From assembly GCA_009779925.1 (NCBI GenBank), contig WRAZ01000001.1, positions 124,001 to 188,000 of the forward strand: a stretch of DNA of 64,000 nucleotides, read 5' to 3'. Source of the stretch: Chitinivibrionia bacterium (GTDB taxonomy: Bacteria > Fibrobacterota > Chitinivibrionia > Chitinivibrionales > Chitinivibrionaceae). The notes beneath the pieces were generated by a model, which ran no database searches, had not been told where the DNA came from, and saw nothing but the letters and a program-made list of their open reading frames with translations. The number at the start of each line of letters is the position of its first letter. The first letter of the stretch is position 1. Both the position numbers and the translations under genes were made by a program. Shown piece by piece: positions 51,354 through 59,660 of this stretch.

Positions 51354-52568
51354 TTAAGTACTATACTCCGCATTGATTTTCACATAATCATAACTGAAAT
51401 CGCAGGTGTGTGCAACGGCAAAGGAGCCGTTTGCAAAGCCGAGGTCGATTTCTATCAGCACTAATTTTGATTTCATTTTTGCGCTTAATTCTGCGGCGTT
51501 GAATTTTGCGGGGGAGCCGTATTCAAACACGGGCGTGCCGCATAGTTTTACTACGATTTTTGCGGGGTCGAGTTCCGCGCCCGAATATCCTGTTGCGCAC
51601 AAAATTCTGCCCCAATTCGGGTCGTTTCCGAACATTGCGCATTTTGTAAGGTTGGAATTTGCTACGGATTTTGCCGCGAGTTTGCAGTCGGTAAAGTTTT
51701 TGCCGTTTGAAACGCGAATTTCCACTCTCTTGGTTGCGCCCTCTCCGTCTTCGGCGATTTTTGCGCACAATTCGTTGTAAACCGTGAAAAACGCTTCTTC
51801 CACAAGTTTTTTGTCTTCGTCGGTTTTTGCAGAAGTTTTGCTTGCGCCGTTTGCCATTACTATAACCATATCGTTTGTGGAGGTGTCGCCGTCAACTGTT
51901 ACGTTATTGAATGTGGCGTTAACGGTTTTTTTGTGGAGAGTGTTTAGTGCGTCTTGGTCTAAATTCAAATCGGTGGTGATAAATCCGAGCATAGTTGCCA
52001 TATTCGGAGCAATCATTCCCGCACCTTTGCAACAGCCGCCGATGGTGAATGTTCCGCTCGAAAGTTCGATTTCATACGCGCACTCCTTTTGTTTGGTGTC
52101 GGTTGTCATAATTGCCGTTGCGAAAGAATGCGCGCCGTTTCTCGATAAATTTTTTTCAAGCGCGGGTATGGCGGCGGTAATTTTTTCGACGGGAAGAAAT
52201 TCGCCGATAATCCCTGTGGAGGCGGTCAGGACGCTTTCGGCTTCCAAATTAAACGCGGTTTCTACATTTTTTGCGACCGTTTTTGCGTCGTCAATTCCGC
52301 GTTGTCCAGTGCAGGCATTGGCGTTTCCGCTGTTGCAGATAACGGCGCGAATGTTCTTTGCGGGAAGCATTCCTGAGTTTTGCAAAACGCAAGCGGCTTT
52401 AACGCGGTTTGTGGTAAAAGTTCCTGCCGCAACACAGTCAATATCACTGTAAATAATTCCCAAGTCGGAATTTCCCGATTTCTTAATTCCTGCCGTAGTT
52501 CCGCAGGCGTAAAAGTTTTTTGCGGCACAAACACCCTCTGATACTGCCGTAAATTTTGGATTTGTCAA
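51354..52568 (-). CDS. argJ: Bifunctional ornithine/glutamate N-acetyltransferase ArgJ
   Basis: Transfers acetyl from N-acetylornithine to glutamate (and may use acetyl-CoA) in arginine synthesis. 404 residues, self-cleaving Ntn-type precursor; the nucleophile Thr lies in GMIAPNMATMLGF. Other family stretches: AVICNSGNANACTGQ, STGIIGEFLPVEKI, NNVTVDGDTSTNDM, FGNDPNWGRILCATGYSG. TTG 52568 is the start, with GGAGGA five to six bases upstream. It stands alone, convergent with the glycan island. Confidence 0.96.
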   Translation of the reverse strand: MTNPKFTAVSEGVCAAKNFYACGTTAGIKKSGNSDLGIIYSDIDCVAAGTFTTNRVKAACVLQNSGMLPAKNIRAVICNSGNANACTGQRGIDDAKTVAKNVETAFNLEAESVLTASTGIIGEFLPVEKITAAIPALEKNLSRNGAHSFATAIMTTDTKQKECAYEIELSSGTFTIGGCCKGAGMIAPNMATMLGFITTDLNLDQDALNTLHKKTVNATFNNVTVDGDTSTNDMVIVMANGASKTSAKTDEDKKLVEEAFFTVYNELCAKIAEDGEGATKRVEIRVSNGKNFTDCKLAAKSVANSNLTKCAMFGNDPNWGRILCATGYSGAELDPAKIVVKLCGTPVFEYGSPAKFNAAELSAKMKSKLVLIEIDLGFANGSFAVAHTCDFSYDYVKINAEYST

Positions 52569-52691
52569 AGCAATCCTCCGTTTTTTGCGTAAATTTTGTA
52601 TAAAATTACATTATTTTCACATAAAATAATACATTGTCGGCGAACTTGTATTATATTTACTATGAAAAATCGTTATTTGTTGAGGAAATGT

Positions 52692-53879
52692 ATGAGAAAA
52701 CACATAGTGTCGCTTATTATTATATTTGTATTCGGAATATTTGCATTTGCGCAAGTCGGTACACAGCAACCCGAAGCGAATTTAGCGCTTGGGCAAAACA
52801 ATGCGCCTAATTATACTGTTATCAGAGGCGATAATCTTTGGGATTTGGCTACGACCCATCTGGGCGACCCGTTTATGTGGCGCAGAATTTGGGAATTTAA
52901 CCGATGGATAGCCGACCCGCACTGGATTTTCCCCGGAAATATGCTTTTTATCCCCGGCATTGCGACTGCTTCCGTTGCAGAGCAGACAATTGTTCCCGCC
53001 GCCGAAATTACGCTTTTCGATACCGCGGCAACGCTTCCTCAGATTAGCAACGAACTTGAACGCCAAAACAGGGTTAATTCAAGAAACGCCGAGTTTTTGT
53101 CTTTGTTTGAAATGTTCCGTTATCACATATCGCTTGAAGCGCAAATACAACAGCCGTTTGTTTATGAGTTTAACCGCAAAGGCAAACACGTAGGCAGAGC
53201 TCGCAGAAACTCTCTGTTCAGGAGTGAAAACGGCGCAATTCGCAGTTTGGGAAAAGTGGTAATCAACGACGGACGACCGCTTGTAAGGCAACATCAGAAT
53301 GCTAATGTAAAACTTACAATAAGCGAAAGAGAGGCGCAGGAACTTGTGAAAGTCGGCGAAGAACTCGGTTTTTTTGTGCCGAGATATGACATTCGTTGCA
53401 AAAACGGCGTTATTGTTGTTCCCGTCGCATTGGGAACGGTCAGAGAAACAGACGGCAATTCAGCGACGATTTTTACAGAACAAGTGTGGGGAAAACTTTC
53501 TCGCGGTGCAATACTTGCTCCCGTCCGCGATTTTTATTCAATAAGCACGTCGCTGACGTACAGACCGCTTTCGGACTCGCTTAAAATTCAAGTTGCCGCA
53601 AGATTAAGACCGAGCGCACCCATAAAACCGTTTGAGGCAATGTTTATAAATAAGGGAGCCCGCGACGGGATTGTTATGGGCGACCACATAGTTTTAGTAA
53701 GCGAGCCTACACGGCGTTCTGTCTCAAGAAGACGCTTTTTTGAGCCCGCAACTTTGGAGGGCTTGGTAGTAGGGGTAGAGGATGGAAGTGCGACGGTAAG
53801 AATTACAAGCATTTCCGCTATGACAACCGCCGATATGTTTAACGGTGTAAGAATAGGCAGAGTAGTTGCGAGAGACTAG
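52692..53879 (+). CDS. Secreted LysM peptidoglycan-binding protein
   Basis: 395 residues. Signal peptide ending IFAFAQ, then a LysM domain (NYTVIRGDNLWDLATTHLGD, FMWRRIWEFN, HWIFPGNMLFIPG) that binds peptidoglycan glycan. The remaining 280 residues are beta-rich, basic and unassigned (PFVYEFNRKGKHVGRARRNS, PFEAMFINKGARDGIVMGDH), similar to the C-terminal part of LysM proteins seen next to DNA-processing genes. ATG 52692 has GAGG upstream; longer starts at 52662 or 52596 are less consistent with a signal peptide. slyX follows 12 bases later. Confidence 0.82.
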   Translation: MRKHIVSLIIIFVFGIFAFAQVGTQQPEANLALGQNNAPNYTVIRGDNLWDLATTHLGDPFMWRRIWEFNRWIADPHWIFPGNMLFIPGIATASVAEQTIVPAAEITLFDTAATLPQISNELERQNRVNSRNAEFLSLFEMFRYHISLEAQIQQPFVYEFNRKGKHVGRARRNSLFRSENGAIRSLGKVVINDGRPLVRQHQNANVKLTISEREAQELVKVGEELGFFVPRYDIRCKNGVIVVPVALGTVRETDGNSATIFTEQVWGKLSRGAILAPVRDFYSISTSLTYRPLSDSLKIQVAARLRPSAPIKPFEAMFINKGARDGIVMGDHIVLVSEPTRRSVSRRRFFEPATLEGLVVGVEDGSATVRITSISAMTTADMFNGVRIGRVVARD

Positions 53880-53891
53880 TTTGTTCTGATT

Positions 53892-54095
53892 ATGAAAGAA
53901 AGAATTGTTGCAATTGAGGAGAGAATAGCATTCTACGAAAAAACCGTTGATGAGTTAAGCGGCGTAATCTACGAACAGCATAAAGAAATAGCTGTTTTAC
54001 AGCAAAAAGTCGCCTCGCTCGAATTATTTCAAAAAACAAGCGGAGACACAGCACTAAAAGACGCAAAAGACGAAACTCCGCCTCCACATTGGTGA
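53892..54095 (+). CDS. slyX: SlyX-family coiled-coil protein
   Basis: 67 residues: heptad coiled coil (ERIAFYEKTVDELSGVIYEQ, IAVLQQKVASLE) and the family's C-terminal PPPHW (PPPHY in E. coli). Function is not known; SlyX is a small cytosolic trimeric coiled coil in many proteobacteria. It is 33 bases upstream of the repeat lipoprotein gene and 12 bases after the LysM gene. Confidence 0.85.
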   Translation: MKERIVAIEERIAFYEKTVDELSGVIYEQHKEIAVLQQKVASLELFQKTSGDTALKDAKDETPPPHW

Positions 54096-54128
54096 TATAA
54101 ACAAAAAACAAGTGAAAGGGTTATTTTT

Positions 54129-56357
54129 ATGGATAAATTATTAAAATCTATTGGCGTGTCGGCGATTTTGGTTGTCGTGAGCTTTCTTTTATTCGGTTGC
54201 TTCGGCGGCGGTGGTAGCGGCGGAGGCGGCGGAGGAGGAGGCGGAGGTGGTGGCAGGGACGTATTGATTAATGCCGCGAATGAGGCGTGGGTTAATACTG
54301 CTTCTGTCGGTGAGCGTAGCGGATTTATTTTAAGAGCAGACGGTACGATTTCGTGGATTCAAGAGACGAGCGCAAATAATTGGGCTGTCGGTATTAATGG
54401 TACTTGGGAGGCTAACAACAATATGCTGACTACGACTGCTTTCGGTGTATCGGTGTCTGCGAGTTATACAGTAATAAACAACGACAGAATAGTGCACAGC
54501 GACAATATATTCAACAGAATGAGCGGTGTATTTATCGGCGGCGGTGGTGGCGGCGGCGGAGATATTGGAAATCGAGACAGCCGATTGATAAACACAGCAA
54601 CCAACGAAGCGTGGATTGAAGAGGGACTTGTTGGCGACCGTGATGGAATGATTTTCAGACAAAACGGCACATTTACGTCGATTTATGAGATAGGTCCAAA
54701 TGTTTGGACTGACAGTTATGAAGGTATTAGGCTTGAAGGTACTTGGCATACAATTAACAACAATGTTTTGTCTTTATCTCTTTCTCTTTTGGGTATTACG
54801 CGACAAGTAAATTATTCGGTAGCCAACAATAACAGAATAGTAATGGACGGCGAATATGTATTTAACAGAACAAGCAATGTAGTAATCGGCGGCGGTGGTG
54901 GCGGAGGCACAACTTATACAATAAGTTTTAATTCGCAGGGCGGCTCTTCGCATTCTCCGATAACGGGTGCGGCGGGCTCGCAAATAACTTTACCGACCCC
55001 GACCAGAAACAATCATTCGTTTGACGGTTGGTTTAGCGAAGCGCAAGGCGGCACCCGTTTTGGTGGCGGCGGAGCAAGTTTTACTATTACAAGAACTTTA
55101 ACTATGCACGCTCAATGGACTCAAGGCGGTGGCAGTGGTGGTGGTGGTGATATTGGAAATCGAGACAGCCGATTGATAAACACATCGACCAACGAAGCGT
55201 GGATTGGAGGGGGACTTGTTGGCGACCGTGAGGGAATGATTTTCAGACAAAACGGTACATTTGTGGCGATTTTTGAGATAAGCCCAAATGTTTGGACTGA
55301 TAGTTATGAAGGTATTAGACTTGAAGGTACTTGGCATACAATTAACAACAATGTTTTGTCTTTGTCGTTGTCTCTTTTGGGTATGGAGATTACGGATCAG
55401 ATGAGTTATTCGGTAATCAACAACGACAGAATAGTAATTGATGGAGATGTATTTAACAGAACAAGTAATGTAGTAATCGGTGGCGGTGGTAGTGGTGGAG
55501 GAGGAGGTAGCCAAGACAGCAGGTTGGTTAACATTGCCGCCAACGAAGCGTGGATAGACACCTATTCTGCTGGCAACCGCGACGGATTTATTCTTCGCGC
55601 TGACGGTACATATACTGCCGTAAGTGATTTTGGCGGAACTTGGCAATCAAACGGAAGCGGCACGTGGCACACAAGCGGAAACACCTTAACCTTAACAGGT
55701 AGCGGCTATTATTCGGGGTCAGGCACTTTCAATCTTTCAAATAATAATAATACTTTGAGCTTTCAAGGCGAAACCTTGCTGAGGACAAGCAATGTAGTAA
55801 TCGGCGGCGGCGGCGGTGGTAGCGACCCCGGTCCTCGAGACGTCACATTGGTAAACTTTTTCGATAACGAAGCGTGGGTTGAAGAGGGGTTTCTTGGCGA
55901 CCGAGAGGGAATAATTTTCAGACAAAACGGTACATTTGTGGTGATTTTTGAGACAAGTCCGAATGTTTGGACTGACAATGATGAAGGTTTCAGATTTGAA
56001 GGTACTTGGCATACAATTAACAATAATATTTTGTCTTTGTCTTTTTTGGGTATGACGGATCAGATGAGTTATTCGGTAATCAACTACGACAGAATAGTAA
56101 TTGATGGGCATGTATTTAACAGAACAAACAATATAGTTGTATCGGGGTCTGGTTGGGCGGTCTGGGCGGCTCCCGAATATCCGCAACAAACCCGCAGTGC
56201 AAGACAAACGGAAAGTGCTTTCAGGCAAAGATTGCTTGAAAACAGAAACGCAAATCCGCAGACAGCACGCGCACCGCGGCAAGTTATCGGCAATGAAGAA
56301 AGCGGCAAGTCGTCGTTTATACAAAATTTGTTTGAGAAGATAAAGAAAAGTCGTTAA
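54129..56357 (+). CDS. Repeat lipoprotein with five tandem modules on glycine linkers
   Basis: 742 residues. Lipobox LFGC (Cys24) is followed at once by a poly-Gly/Ser linker. Five related modules of about 100 residues follow (near 43-137, 147-253, 343-450, 460-560, 570-680). A typical one reads NEAWIEEGLVGDRDGMIFRQ ... EGTWHTINNNVLSLSLSLLG ... FNRTSNVVI and is a small beta domain. GGGG linkers join modules, and one InlB/Listeria-Bacteroides-type repeat (about 262-333, SFNSQGGSSHSPITGAAGSQ) is inserted after the second. Modules 2, 3 and 5 are nearly alike, so recombination between them is likely. Surface exposure is inferred. A terminator follows at 56374. Confidence 0.85.
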   Translation: MDKLLKSIGVSAILVVVSFLLFGCFGGGGSGGGGGGGGGGGGRDVLINAANEAWVNTASVGERSGFILRADGTISWIQETSANNWAVGINGTWEANNNMLTTTAFGVSVSASYTVINNDRIVHSDNIFNRMSGVFIGGGGGGGGDIGNRDSRLINTATNEAWIEEGLVGDRDGMIFRQNGTFTSIYEIGPNVWTDSYEGIRLEGTWHTINNNVLSLSLSLLGITRQVNYSVANNNRIVMDGEYVFNRTSNVVIGGGGGGGTTYTISFNSQGGSSHSPITGAAGSQITLPTPTRNNHSFDGWFSEAQGGTRFGGGGASFTITRTLTMHAQWTQGGGSGGGGDIGNRDSRLINTSTNEAWIGGGLVGDREGMIFRQNGTFVAIFEISPNVWTDSYEGIRLEGTWHTINNNVLSLSLSLLGMEITDQMSYSVINNDRIVIDGDVFNRTSNVVIGGGGSGGGGGSQDSRLVNIAANEAWIDTYSAGNRDGFILRADGTYTAVSDFGGTWQSNGSGTWHTSGNTLTLTGSGYYSGSGTFNLSNNNNTLSFQGETLLRTSNVVIGGGGGGSDPGPRDVTLVNFFDNEAWVEEGFLGDREGIIFRQNGTFVVIFETSPNVWTDNDEGFRFEGTWHTINNNILSLSFLGMTDQMSYSVINYDRIVIDGHVFNRTNNIVVSGSGWAVWAAPEYPQQTRSARQTESAFRQRLLENRNANPQTARAPRQVIGNEESGKSSFIQNLFEKIKKSR

Positions 56358-56373
56358 ATTAAAACAAGTCAAT

Positions 56374-56406
56374 AAAAGCCAATCTGTATTTTCAGGTTGG
56401 CTTTTT
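56374..56406 (+). terminator. Rho-independent terminator after the repeat lipoprotein gene
   Basis: AAAAGCCAA pairs with TTGGCTTTT, extended inward by CTG/CAG, and runs into a T-run (TTTTT). 17 bases past the stop. Confidence 0.85.
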
Positions 56407-56429
56407 GACTATAAAAAAAGGGGCGTTTT

Positions 56430-57221
56430 ATGAACATAGCAGTTGCCACATCGATATTTGCGGAAAATAAATTTGACCCGTTTTTGACGATTTCTTACGC
56501 CGAAGAAAAGAATATTTCGGCAGTTCAGTTTTATATGAGCGAAAATTTGCAGAAAGATAAATCGCAAATAGAAAAAGTTCGTGATTTATGCGCGAAAAAA
56601 TCAATTAAAATGTTGTGCCATTCGCCCTTAATGCTCGGAAACGCCTCTGCCGACACCACCCACTGCGAGGCGCTCGTCTCAATTTTCCCTGATGGCGCGG
56701 ACAAATACTGCATTTTCCACTTTGACGAAAATTGCGACGTTGATTTAATGGTACTGGACTGCAAAAAACTTGTCGAATTCGGAATTATTCCTTGTGTAGA
56801 AAACTTTTATATGGATAAAAGCAGGCACGGTTTGGTTGCGAATATAGAAAAGTTTCTGGCGTTTTTCGACAGAATTCACACCCAAAATATTTCCGTGTTG
56901 CCCGTCCTCGATTTTCCGCGAATGTTTATTGAGCAATTTACGAATTTTCACCCCATTCTTTTGTCGGAGTTGCTTATTCAAAAATTTGCGCGACAAAAAA
57001 TAATAATTCACGCGATAGATTCCGTTTCTCCTCAGCAAAAAAGAGAGGATTGGTGTGCAATCGGCAGAGGAATTGTCGGCTGGATAGATATTTTCGACTT
57101 CATAAAAAAGTCGGGCGTTTTTGTGGAAAACCTTGTTTTGGAATACGAAAGCACCGATTTTATCGACGAAAGTATCGCAGTTCTTAACAAATATAAAAAT
57201 ATGCCTTTGGCAAGCAAATAA
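56430..57221 (+). CDS. Xylose-isomerase-like TIM-barrel protein (AP endonuclease 2 superfamily)
   Basis: 263 residues, cytosolic. Strand/ligand pattern of the superfamily: EKNISAVQFYMSE, IKMLCHSPLMLGN (strand with His), YCIFHFDENCDVD, IPCVENFYMDKSRHG (Glu ligand), VLPVLDFPRMFIEQF, KIIIHAIDSV, and LVLEYES at the end (second Glu). Usual members act on sugars or, as Nfo, on abasic DNA; the exact ligands are not all conserved, so no substrate is assigned. AAGGGG lies upstream. fusA is 125 bases further. Confidence 0.72.
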   Translation: MNIAVATSIFAENKFDPFLTISYAEEKNISAVQFYMSENLQKDKSQIEKVRDLCAKKSIKMLCHSPLMLGNASADTTHCEALVSIFPDGADKYCIFHFDENCDVDLMVLDCKKLVEFGIIPCVENFYMDKSRHGLVANIEKFLAFFDRIHTQNISVLPVLDFPRMFIEQFTNFHPILLSELLIQKFARQKIIIHAIDSVSPQQKREDWCAIGRGIVGWIDIFDFIKKSGVFVENLVLEYESTDFIDESIAVLNKYKNMPLASK

Positions 57222-57292
57222 ATCAGATAAATATTGATTTGCAATTATTTTGCGCCAAATACAGAGAAAATTCGGTTTTTCCTGTTGGCGGA

Positions 57293-57301
57293 TAGTATTT
57301 T
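57293..57301 (+). promoter_or_regulatory. Putative -10 box (TAGTATTTT) upstream of fusA
   Basis: 46 bases before the fusA ATG, preceded by CTGTTGGCGGA. Same nonamer as upstream of rodZ and three other genes. Its presence before a strongly expressed gene supports promoter function. Confidence 0.4.
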
Positions 57302-57346
57302 TCCCCCGAAAAAATGTAATAATTTCAGTAAAAAGAGGTTTTTGTT

Positions 57347-59473
57347 ATGGCTATTGATTTGAAAAAAGTGCGCAACATCGGTATTTCGGCGCACATTGAC
57401 TCGGGAAAGACAACTCTTTCCGAGAGAATTTTGTTTTACGGCGGACGTATTCACGCTATTCACGACGTAAAAGGTAAAGACGGCGTCGGCGCAACTATGG
57501 ACTCTATGGACTTGGAAAGAGAGCGCGGAATTACCATTCAGTCGGCGGCGACTCGCGTTCAGTGGAACGGCAATCCCGTTAACCTTATCGACACTCCCGG
57601 ACACGTGGATTTTACTGTTGAAGTAGAGCGTTCGCTTCGTGTTTTGGACGGCGCAATTTTGGTTTTGTGCTCGGTTGCTGGCGTTCAATCGCAGTCGATT
57701 ACCGTTGACAGACAAATGAAAAGATACGGCGTTCCACGTTTGGCATTCGTTAATAAAAACGACAGAAGCGGCGCAAATCCAATTAAAGTTTGCGGACAAC
57801 TTCGCGAAAAATTGGGGCTTAACGCGGTTATGATTGCGCTTCCCATCGGGCTCGAAGACAAACTCAAAGGCACAGTGGATTTGATTACAATGAAAGGCTA
57901 TATTAACGAAGGCGACAACGGCGAAATCGTAAAAGAAGTCGAAATCCCTGCCGATATGCTCAAACAAGCAGAAGAATTCCGTGAAAAAATGCTCGAAGAA
58001 GTATGTATGTTCGACGACGAACTTATGGAAATGCACTTGGAAGGCAAAGAATTGCCGATAGACAAAGTTCGCGCGGCTATTCGCAAAGGCGTTTTGTCGC
58101 TTAAATTAGTGCCCGTTTTGTGCGGTTCGGCATACAAAAACAAAGGTGTTCAAAAACTTCTTGACGCGGTAGAATACTATTTGCCCTCGCCGCTCGACAT
58201 CGTAAACAAAGGTATTAAAGCAAGTACAGGCGAAGAAATCGTTGTTCCGTCAGACTCTGCAAAGCCGCTTGTTATGTATGCTTTCAAACTTACGCAAGAC
58301 AAATTCGGTCAATTGACTTACGTTCGTATTTATCAAGGCGAACTCGAAAAAGGCGCTGAAGTAGAAAATATGCGGACAGGCAAAAAGGTGAAAGTCGGAC
58401 GTTTTGTAAGAATGCACGCCGATAAAATGGAAGATTGCGAAAAGGCGCACACAGGCGACATCGTTGCGCTTTTCGGCGTGGATTGCGCTTCGGGCGATAC
58501 TTTCTGCGTTCCCGGCACAGATATTTCTATGGCTTCAATGCACGTTCCGGAGCCGGTTATTTCTATAGCGATTAAGCCGAAAGACAACAAATCGCAAGAC
58601 AATTTGTCGAAGGCGCTCAACCGCTTTACGAAAGAAGACCCTACTTTCCAAACATATATGGACGAGGAATCGGGCGAGACAATTATTCGCGGTATGGGTG
58701 AGTTGCACTTGGAAGTTTACGTTGAGAGAATGAAACGCGAATATTCCGTAGAACTCGTTCAAAGCCCGCCGCAAGTTGCTTATCGCGAAACCATTATCGG
58801 CAACGTAGATTTCAACTACACGCACAAAAAGCAAACAGGTGGTGCGGGTCAGTTCGGACGCGTTGCGGGAACAATGAGTTTCTTGGAACCCGGTTCGGAA
58901 AAAGATCCCAAAACCGGCGAAGATTTGATTTACTTCTTTGAAAACAATATCAAAGGCGGCGCAATTCCGACCGAATATATTTCATCTGTCGATAAAGGTT
59001 TCCAAGAGGCGATGAGAGAAGGTACAATGATTGGCGCGCCCGTTGTAAATGTAAAAATGATGATTAACGACGGTTCGTATCACGCGGTTGACTCGTCTGA
59101 CCAAGCGTTCCGCACAGCGGCTATCGGCGCGTTCCGTGAAGCATACGACAAAATTAAAAAGCAAGTTCTTGAGCCGATTATGAAAGTAACCGTTGAAGGT
59201 CCGACGGAGTTCCAAGGAGCAATCATCGGCTCGCTTAACCAAAGAAGAGGCGTTATCTTGGGAACAAACGAAGAAGGCGATACTAAATATTGCTCAGTTG
59301 ACGCGGAAGTCCCGCTTTCTGCAATGTTCGGATACTCAACAGACATTCGTTCGCAAACGCAAGGTAAAGCAGAGTTCACAATGGAGTTCGCAAAATACGG
59401 TCCCGTTCCGAACAACATTGTTGACGACTTGAAGAAGAAGTATCAGGAAGAGAGAGCGGCGAGAAATAAGTGA
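57347..59473 (+). CDS. fusA: Elongation factor G, spdEFG1/mitochondrial EFG1-like
   Basis: Translocase GTPase of translation. 708 residues. G1 [21 protein letters not shown]2 [12 protein letters not shown]3 [15 protein letters not shown]4 NKND rather than NKMD/NKLD. Domain IV and V stretches are present ([40 protein letters not shown]). The start, with [20 protein letters not shown], is of the type shared with spirochaete, planctomycete, deltaproteobacterial and mitochondrial EFG1 forms rather than the ordinary bacterial EF-G. AGAGG lies eight bases before ATG. No rpsL/rpsG/tuf nearby. Confidence 0.95.
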   Translation: MAIDLKKVRNIGISAHIDSGKTTLSERILFYGGRIHAIHDVKGKDGVGATMDSMDLERERGITIQSAATRVQWNGNPVNLIDTPGHVDFTVEVERSLRVLDGAILVLCSVAGVQSQSITVDRQMKRYGVPRLAFVNKNDRSGANPIKVCGQLREKLGLNAVMIALPIGLEDKLKGTVDLITMKGYINEGDNGEIVKEVEIPADMLKQAEEFREKMLEEVCMFDDELMEMHLEGKELPIDKVRAAIRKGVLSLKLVPVLCGSAYKNKGVQKLLDAVEYYLPSPLDIVNKGIKASTGEEIVVPSDSAKPLVMYAFKLTQDKFGQLTYVRIYQGELEKGAEVENMRTGKKVKVGRFVRMHADKMEDCEKAHTGDIVALFGVDCASGDTFCVPGTDISMASMHVPEPVISIAIKPKDNKSQDNLSKALNRFTKEDPTFQTYMDEESGETIIRGMGELHLEVYVERMKREYSVELVQSPPQVAYRETIIGNVDFNYTHKKQTGGAGQFGRVAGTMSFLEPGSEKDPKTGEDLIYFFENNIKGGAIPTEYISSVDKGFQEAMREGTMIGAPVVNVKMMINDGSYHAVDSSDQAFRTAAIGAFREAYDKIKKQVLEPIMKVTVEGPTEFQGAIIGSLNQRRGVILGTNEEGDTKYCSVDAEVPLSAMFGYSTDIRSQTQGKAEFTMEFAKYGPVPNNIVDDLKKKYQEERAARNK

Positions 59474-59482
59474 TTTTTAATC

Positions 59483-59511
59483 GTAATGGCGGGTTTGAAA
59501 CCCGCCATTAC
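59483..59511 (+). terminator. Rho-independent terminator after fusA
   Basis: Perfect 13-bp stem GTAATGGCGGGTT/AACCCGCCATTAC around a three-base loop, followed by ATTATTTTG. Ten bases past the stop. Confidence 0.8.
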
Positions 59512-59600
59512 ATTATTTTGCCTTGGTGATTTTTGCTTATTGTATATAAAAAAACGTTTGTGTTTTGCTACTTTTATGTTAAAATACGTTTTGCCGACAG

Positions 59601-59631
59601 CAAAAAGGAACGACTCTGATGAGTCGTTCCT
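59601..59631 (-). terminator. Rho-independent terminator of the gtrII-like gene
   Basis: AGGAACGACTC pairs with GAGTCGTTCCT around TGAT; on the minus strand it runs into TTTTT. It is 30 bases past the stop of the gene at 59661. Confidence 0.82.
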
Positions 59632-59660
59632 ATAAATTTTGGTGAAACTGATTTTTTATC

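Noticed and set aside
54200-55510. GGC/GGA/GGT runs as independent repeat elements
   Set aside because: They encode the glycine linkers of the lipoprotein in frame.
54330-56372. Long minus-strand frames opposite the repeat lipoprotein
   Set aside because: Antisense shadows produced by the repeated modules; no start signals and repeated in step with the sense modules.
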